A stretch of 23,384 nucleotides of DNA from Pelagophyceae sp. CCMP2097 (lineage: Eukaryota; Sar; Pelagophyceae): contig MU657846.1 in NCBI GenBank assembly GCA_026770575.1, positions 1-23,384 on the forward strand, in the 5' to 3' direction. Positions within the stretch are counted from its first letter, which is position 1, and the number at the start of each line of letters is the position of its first letter. Shown one piece after another: positions 17,980 through 23,384 of this stretch. Below the pieces are notes generated by a model, which was given only the letters and a program-made list of their open reading frames with translations, was not told where the DNA came from and did not search any database. The translations under genes and the position numbers were made by a program.

Positions 17980-20900
17980 TCAACTCCTTTTCGGCGTTAC
18001 CCCGCGCGAGTCGCTCCGCCGGAGCGCCGTTTTGTCGGCGCCCGAGGACGAGGCGCGCGGCGCGTCGCCGCCAGGCCGGGCGACGGCGTCGTAGGGCGCG
18101 ATGGAGGGCCGGCTCGAGGCGCGGGAGAGCCGCTTCGCCGGCGCGATGTGCGGCGCCGACGCGCTGCTCGCGAGCGACGAATTCTTGCGCCGCGGCCGCC
18201 CCACGGTGGCGCTGCCGAGGCGCGGCAGCTCGACGAATCCCGGCAGCCCGGGGTTGGCCCGCGGTAGCCCGGGGTTGGCCGGCGCGGACCGCGCGCGCGG
18301 CACGCCGAGGGCATGCGGCGGGGCGCCGGGGACGCGCGGCGTCGCGCCGAGGCGCGGCGACGCGCCGCTCTTCGGCGAGGTGCCGTGCTTCGCGTCGCCG
18401 TTCTTCGGCGACGTCCCGCCGACGGCGGGGAGCCCGACGTTGAGCGGCGCCGGGCCGCCGCCGCTGCCGTCGTCGTGCGTGGCCGGGTCCGCGTCGTCGC
18501 CGCCGCTGTCCGCGCCGACCTCGCTGTCCGCGCGGAGCTCGAGGGGAATGGCCATGTCGGCGCGGAGCTCGATGGAGCCTCTGCCTTGCGCGAAGTGCGC
18601 CGCGAGCTCTTCTTTGGCGTACGGCATGAAGCGCGCCGGCCCGTCCATGAGGTCGCGCGCCTCGCCGTCTTCTCCGTGCGCCGCGGCGGCGGCGTCGCGC
18701 TCGGCGCCGTCGTCGTCCGAGTCCGCGTCGATGGGCACCGGCTTTTGCGAATCGGCCTGGCCGGCGTCGTGCCGCACGTCCGCGGGGCGCTTGCGGAGGT
18801 GAAAGCCGCCGACTTTGAATTCAAGCGTCGGGGCCAGCGCCGCCGCCGCACTGCACCGCCGCACGATCGCCGCCTCGGGCAGCGGCGTGCGCTGCTCTTG
18901 CGCGCCGGCGCGAGACCCGTTCTTCCAAGACTCCGATTCAACCTTGCACAAGAGCGAGTGGCTGACGGCGAAGCCGCCGCCGTCGAACGATTTCGCGTCG
19001 AAGCCGCCGTCGGCGTCGGCCAAAATGATCGGCAGCGCCCCGGCCTCGCGAAGGAGGTCGCGGGTTTTGTGGTTGTACGTCAGCGTCCGCAAAGCGGCGG
19101 CGCAGTGCGTCGTCGTCGCCGCGTCGCCCGATGATGCGAGGGCGACCAAAGCGTCGACGGCGCCGCGCTTCGCCATGCAGAGCTGGTTGGCGCCGACGCG
19201 CAGCAGGTTGCGCAGCGCCGCGGCGGCGCAGCGCTTGTGCCGCGCGGCGTCGGCGCCGCCCGCGCGGACGAGGTGCGCAATCAACTCGGCGCCGCCGTCG
19301 GAGACGACGCGCGCCGAGTTGACGCGGCCCGTGGCGAGGTTGCAGGCCATGACGGCGGCCAGATTGCGCGCGTCCGCGTCGAGGCGGTTCCAGGCGTTGG
19401 AGACGAGTCTCAAAGCGCCGCCGGAGACGAGGGCCGCCTGGGCGCCGTCGCTCGCCGAGGCGTTGTGGAGCGCCGTCACCCACAGCGGCGCCACGAGGCC
19501 GCGCACCCTCGCCGAGCCGTGCGCGGCCAGAGCGGCGAACATGGCGAAGCACCGTGGGGAAACGAGGGCCTCTGCGTTGTCGGCATGGAGCGAGGCGTAG
19601 TAGAGGCACCGCGATATCTCGACGTCGACGGCCGGCGCGGTGCGGCCGAATTTCGCGTGGAGCGCGTGAAAGTGGCCCACAAAGTCGGCCACGGCCGCGC
19701 GCGGTGTCGCCGCATCCTGCGATAGGTTGCAGTAGAGGTGGACGTAGGCCAGCGCGGCGCCCGGCGATGTGCACGCGCTTGGGTCCACGGGCGGCCGGAG
19801 GCCGCGCTGTACGAGCAACGCGGGGCACTGCGTCGAGAGGAGGCAGAGCGCGTAGAGGCGCGACCTCGCGACGTCCGCGTCGCCGGCCATGGCCTCCGTC
19901 GCGCGCAGCAGCGCCTTGCGCACCGCGCCGCCGTCGAGGGGCGCCTTATTTGCCTTTTTTCCGTCGACTTTGTCCGCCGCAAGCACCGCGGGCAGATGTC
20001 TGACCAGGTTGACGACGCAGCGCGCCGCGGGCCGCGCCGTTTCCGAATCAGGCTGCCGGACCATGGCTTCGAGGGCCGCGAGGACCGAGGGCAGCGCCAG
20101 GAGCTCTGCGGCGTGCGTCAGGCTCAAATTCGCAAGCACGGGCGCCACGGCCGCGTCGATGCCGCCGCCGGCCGCCAGCGGCTGCGCGGCGGCGTAGCCG
20201 AGTTTCTGCGCGCCGCGGACGTCGGCGTCGCTAAAGTCCGGCCCCGGGCTGTCCGACGCGTAGAACCTCGCGAGGCGAGACTTGGCGTCGTCGCCGCCCG
20301 TCTCCACGCGCTTCTCCGGCGGCGGCGATGCCTCGGCGTCGTCGTCCTCGTAGTCGTCGTCGTAGTCGTCCTCCAGGGCGACGAAGCGCGTCGACTCGTC
20401 TTCTGGTGTGTAGGCGACGCCCGGGTAGCCGTGAATCTTTGCCAGGGCGAGTTTCGCCAGCGCCCAGACGGCCCCGGCCTCCACCATGGCTGCGTGCGTT
20501 GACGAGTCCGTAAAGACGTTGCAGAGCGCCGCCGCGCAAATCTCCTTTGTTTCGGGACGGTCACTCAGCACAAGGGCGATGATGAGGAGCGCAGGCACAG
20601 CTTTGCCGCTCAGCACGTCTTGTTCCGCGCCGGTGTCGGCTGCGAGGTTGCAGATCGCGGCGGCGCAGCCTCGCCGGATGGCCTCGTCTGGCTTGTTCGC
20701 CAGGCCCACGAGGACGGGGAGGACGCCTTTTTTGCGCATCAGAGCGCGTGAGGCGGGCTCGTAGCTCATGTTCACCATGCCCGCCACGAAGCGCCGCTGC
20801 GTTCCAAAGTCGTCCAGCGAGGCGAGGTCCAGCAGAGCGTCGAGGAAGAGCGGCGCGGCGGAAGCGTCGGCGAGGTGGGCCGCTTGCATCGAGAAACGCG

Positions 20901-23185
20901 CCAAGATAGCGCTGCACTGCACTTTAGTCGCCGCGTCCCCAGCGCGAGAAAGGTCCACGATGGGCCGCAGAGCGCCCGCGGCGAGCATCTTCGCGCAGTG
21001 CCGCGGCGACCCAGCTAGCTGCGCCAAAGCGCCCAGAGCGTACGCCTTGGCCGCGCACGCCGGGTCCTTTTTCGCAAACGGCGGCGCGTCGCCCGAAACG
21101 CCGCCGGTCAACGCCGCCGCGCCGGGGACCAAATCCTGCCGCTGCTGCAGCCGGTCCATGACGTCGATGGAAGTGATAGACCTGCTCCGGTTGCGCTGCG
21201 GAGGCGGCGGCCGCTGCGGCAGCACGACAGACGCCGAGACGAGGGAAATGAGCGTCGGGATCATCACCGCAGCGTAGTCGACGTCGCCGTCGGAATCGCT
21301 GGCGGCGTCGGCGTCGGCTTTTTCGTCGGCGGCTCCGTCGGCTTTATCGGCAGCTCCATCAACAACAACAACAACTCCGTCGTCGGCTTCTTCGTCTGCG
21401 CGCGCGAGGTTCCACAACGTCGCGGCGGCGCGGCGGGAGATGGCCCGCGACGAAACATTGCAGAGGGCGCAGAGGGCGATCTGGCACGTTTCGCTGCGGA
21501 GCATACGCTTCGCCGTCGCGGCGTCGCGCGAGAGCGAGTATAGCGCACGGCCGCACCAGGACGCCACGACTGCGTCGGCCGCGTGCGACAGTTGAACGAC
21601 TGCGTCCAACGCGCCGCCGGCGACCATGGCCTGGACGAGGCTCGGCTGGCGGAATAGAGCGCAGAGCGTCCGTGCGCAGTTTTGGTTCGTCGCCGCGTCC
21701 TGGCCGACGAGGTCGACGACCGCTTGGACGGCGTCCATGACGTCTTGGAGCTGGAACGCGGGCGGGGCGAAGAGGTCGTGAAGGAATCCCGTCACGCAGA
21801 GCTGCCTTAAAGCAGCAGCGCAGCGCCTCCCCGTCGTCGGGTCGCTGCGCGCGGCTCTCGCCATGCGGACGACGACGCCGAGGGCGCCGTGGGCGATGAT
21901 CTTCTCGCAGCAGCCAGCGTCGCCTGCCAAGCGCGAGATGGTCAAAGCGCACTCTTGCTTGATATGCTCGTCGTCGACGTCGGCCATGGCCAGCAAGACG
22001 CCGACCGTATGCGCGCCCGTCATCTTCGACCGCGACCGCGTGCACGCCGACAGGTTGGACAGCGCCACCGCGCAGAGGCGCGCCGCGCGCGGCTCCGCAC
22101 CCGCCGCGTCGCGCCCGATCAACTGCGCCACGATGCCCACGGCGCCCTCCTCGACGAGGCGGCCCTGGTTGTCCTTTAAACATGAGAGGTTGGCCAGGCA
22201 GCCGACGAGCATGACTTCGAGTCTTTCCGACAAAGCAAAGTTGGCGAGGTGCGCCACGGCCGCGTTCATGTCCTCCAGCCTCGGATACATCTCCTCGACG
22301 CAAGACAAGTTACAAAGCGCGACGAGGATCACCTCCATGCGCGCCATCGACGCCGCCGCCATGCCCAGCAAAGCGCCAACGCCGCCGGCGCCGACGACGA
22401 GAGCTTCGCCGCCGGCGATCATGGACAAATTCACGAGCGCGGCGGCGCAGTGGTCCTGGATCTCGCGGTGCGGCGCCGCGCTCAGCGCGACCACCGCGCC
22501 CGCGCCGCCGGCCTCGAGGACGAACCGCCGCAGGTCGACGACGTCTGTGAGGTTCCTTAAAGCCGTGGCCACGGCCACCTTGGTAATCGCGTCGTCCTCG
22601 GCGGCCAGCGTGACGAGAGCACGCACGGCACCCTCGTCGACGAGGCCGCGCCGCTCGGAAACGTCCCTCGACAGCGTGGCCAGCGACATGGCGAAGCGCC
22701 GGAGGTTGGACGCACGGTGGTTCTCGGCCTCGGCGGACCACTCCCCGGCGTCCGCCTCCGCGACGGCGGCCACGGCCTCGTCGGCCTGGCGCTCCTGCGT
22801 CGCGCCGGCGTAGCGGCTGCGCGAAGCAAGCAAAGGGTCCGCGTCGGGGTTCATGCGCGAGAGATAGAGCAGGCCCTCGGTCGTGTTCCCACCGCTGCTA
22901 AACAGGTCGCCCTTGTAAGCCTTGAAGAGGCCCTTGACCGAAGCCGGCAGCACCACGGGACCCTCCTTGGGCGCAGGGACCTACAAGGCGCGTCAAGAAA
23001 GCGCGGCGCCGGACGCGGACGCGGCTTCGGACGTCGCTCGCCGAGCTCCGGTCGCGGTGGCCGTGGGCGCCCTTGCCGTCGTCGAGACGGTGGGCCTTGC
23101 GGCCCGCGGGCCGCCCAGGCGGCGCGTAGACCGCCACGGCCTTTGTGTCCTGCTGCGCCATCGGCGGCTTGGAAGTAGCAGTCAT
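17980..23185 (-). CDS. Large armadillo-repeat protein, two exons
   Basis: Exon 1 is 23185-23033 and exon 2 is a continuous 22980-17980. The 52-bp intron (GTCCGA...CTTGTAG) is in phase 0 and the product is 1717 residues. The long exon opens without an ATG (its first Met would leave out conserved-looking sequence), which is why the small exon from ATG 23185 was added. From about residue 140 to 1350 there are many armadillo-type repeats of about 42 residues, such as GAVRALVTLAAEDDAITKVA, VATALRNLTD, CAAALVNLSMIAGGEALVV and CAAALRNLLRVGANQLCMA. Acidic inserts interrupt them near residues 614 (SDSDGDVD) and 924 (DDYDDDYEDDDAE), plus a basic Ser-rich insert near 650. The last 350 residues are predicted disordered with Ser/Pro/Gly-rich TSPKNG and GTSPKSG units. 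Armadillo arrays bind extended peptides; the partner is unknown. Vac8-, importin- or axonemal-type roles cannot be told apart. Confidence 0.85.
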
Positions 23186-23384
23186 GCTCGCCGCGTGCGA
23201 CCCCGCCTCCACGCGCGAAAAGCGGTCCACCGCGCGCGCAGTGCCGGGTGCCACGGACCACGGCCGGACCAACCACGCCTCGGCGCCTCGCCCGCAGCCA
23301 GTGCTGTGGACTCGAGATCGCCGAAGAGCGCTGCGTTGAGCCACGCCAGCTGGAGATAGAGTTGTTTTGGCCATACATGTACAC
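23186..23384 (-). promoter_or_regulatory. Upstream region of the armadillo-repeat gene
   Basis: The last 199 bp of the window lie upstream of the proposed ATG at 23185. The minus-strand frame stays open into this region, so an earlier start or an additional exon is possible. No TATA element was recognised. Confidence 0.3.

Noticed and set aside
18313..19134. Plus-strand frame opposite the armadillo gene
   Set aside because: Antisense shadow of a strong 5-kb coding exon; long frames are expected in DNA this rich in GC.
1..23384. CRISPR array, prokaryotic operons or tRNA/rRNA genes
   Set aside because: No spaced repeat array, no ribosome-binding-site-led operons and no recognisable tRNA or rRNA sequence; the genes are eukaryotic with introns.

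Overview
The window looks like nuclear DNA of a GC-rich, intron-dense photosynthetic protist, most likely a stramenopile alga of the pelagophyte (Aureococcus-like) type. Four things support this: many short introns with AG acceptors; nucleus-encoded plastid proteins that begin with a signal peptide plus transit-like region; a regulator with the W-T-E-E-E / MRISKKF module that I associate with stramenopile genomes; and eukaryotic cytosolic ribosomal proteins L17 and L11. The species is an inference. There are 880 unsequenced bases (N) at 11309-12188.

Layout. 339-1643 (+) is an Anp1/Mnn9-type glycosyltransferase in five exons, one of them only 16 nt. 2026-4451 (-) is a five-exon Myb/SANT-like putative nuclear regulator with a His/Gln/Ala tract. 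4604-5566 (-) is a VPS72/YL1 (SWR1 complex) homologue. 5932-7553 (-) is a plastid ribosomal protein S1 gene with an N-terminal targeting exon. It shares a 122-bp divergent promoter region with RPL17 at 7676-8536 (+). 8825-9951 (+) is a six-exon VMA22/CCDC115-like V-ATPase assembly factor, and 10265-10967 (+) is RPL11 with a GC-AG intron. After the gap, which ends in a 33-bp minisatellite, come a plastid-targeted membrane protein of unknown function (12350-13396, -), an unknown protein disrupted by a 107-bp tandem duplication (14299-14892, -), an Sm/LSM10-like protein (15273-16057, -), a sulfotransferase-like gene with unresolved structure (16901-17737, +) and a 1717-residue armadillo-repeat protein (17980-23185, -).

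The genes are mostly housekeeping and do not form one pathway or cluster. Protein synthesis (plastid S1, cytosolic L17 and L11) is grouped around 6-11 kb, nuclear and chromatin functions (Myb-like, VPS72) around 2-5.6 kb. Exon joins were deduced by hand from reading phase, GT/GC-AG borders and family conservation; none has transcript support. I did not find a convincing new multi-gene system. The most notable items are the biased splice donors (GTGCG in about half of introns, at least one certain GC-AG), the stramenopile regulator, and several lineage-specific unknown proteins.
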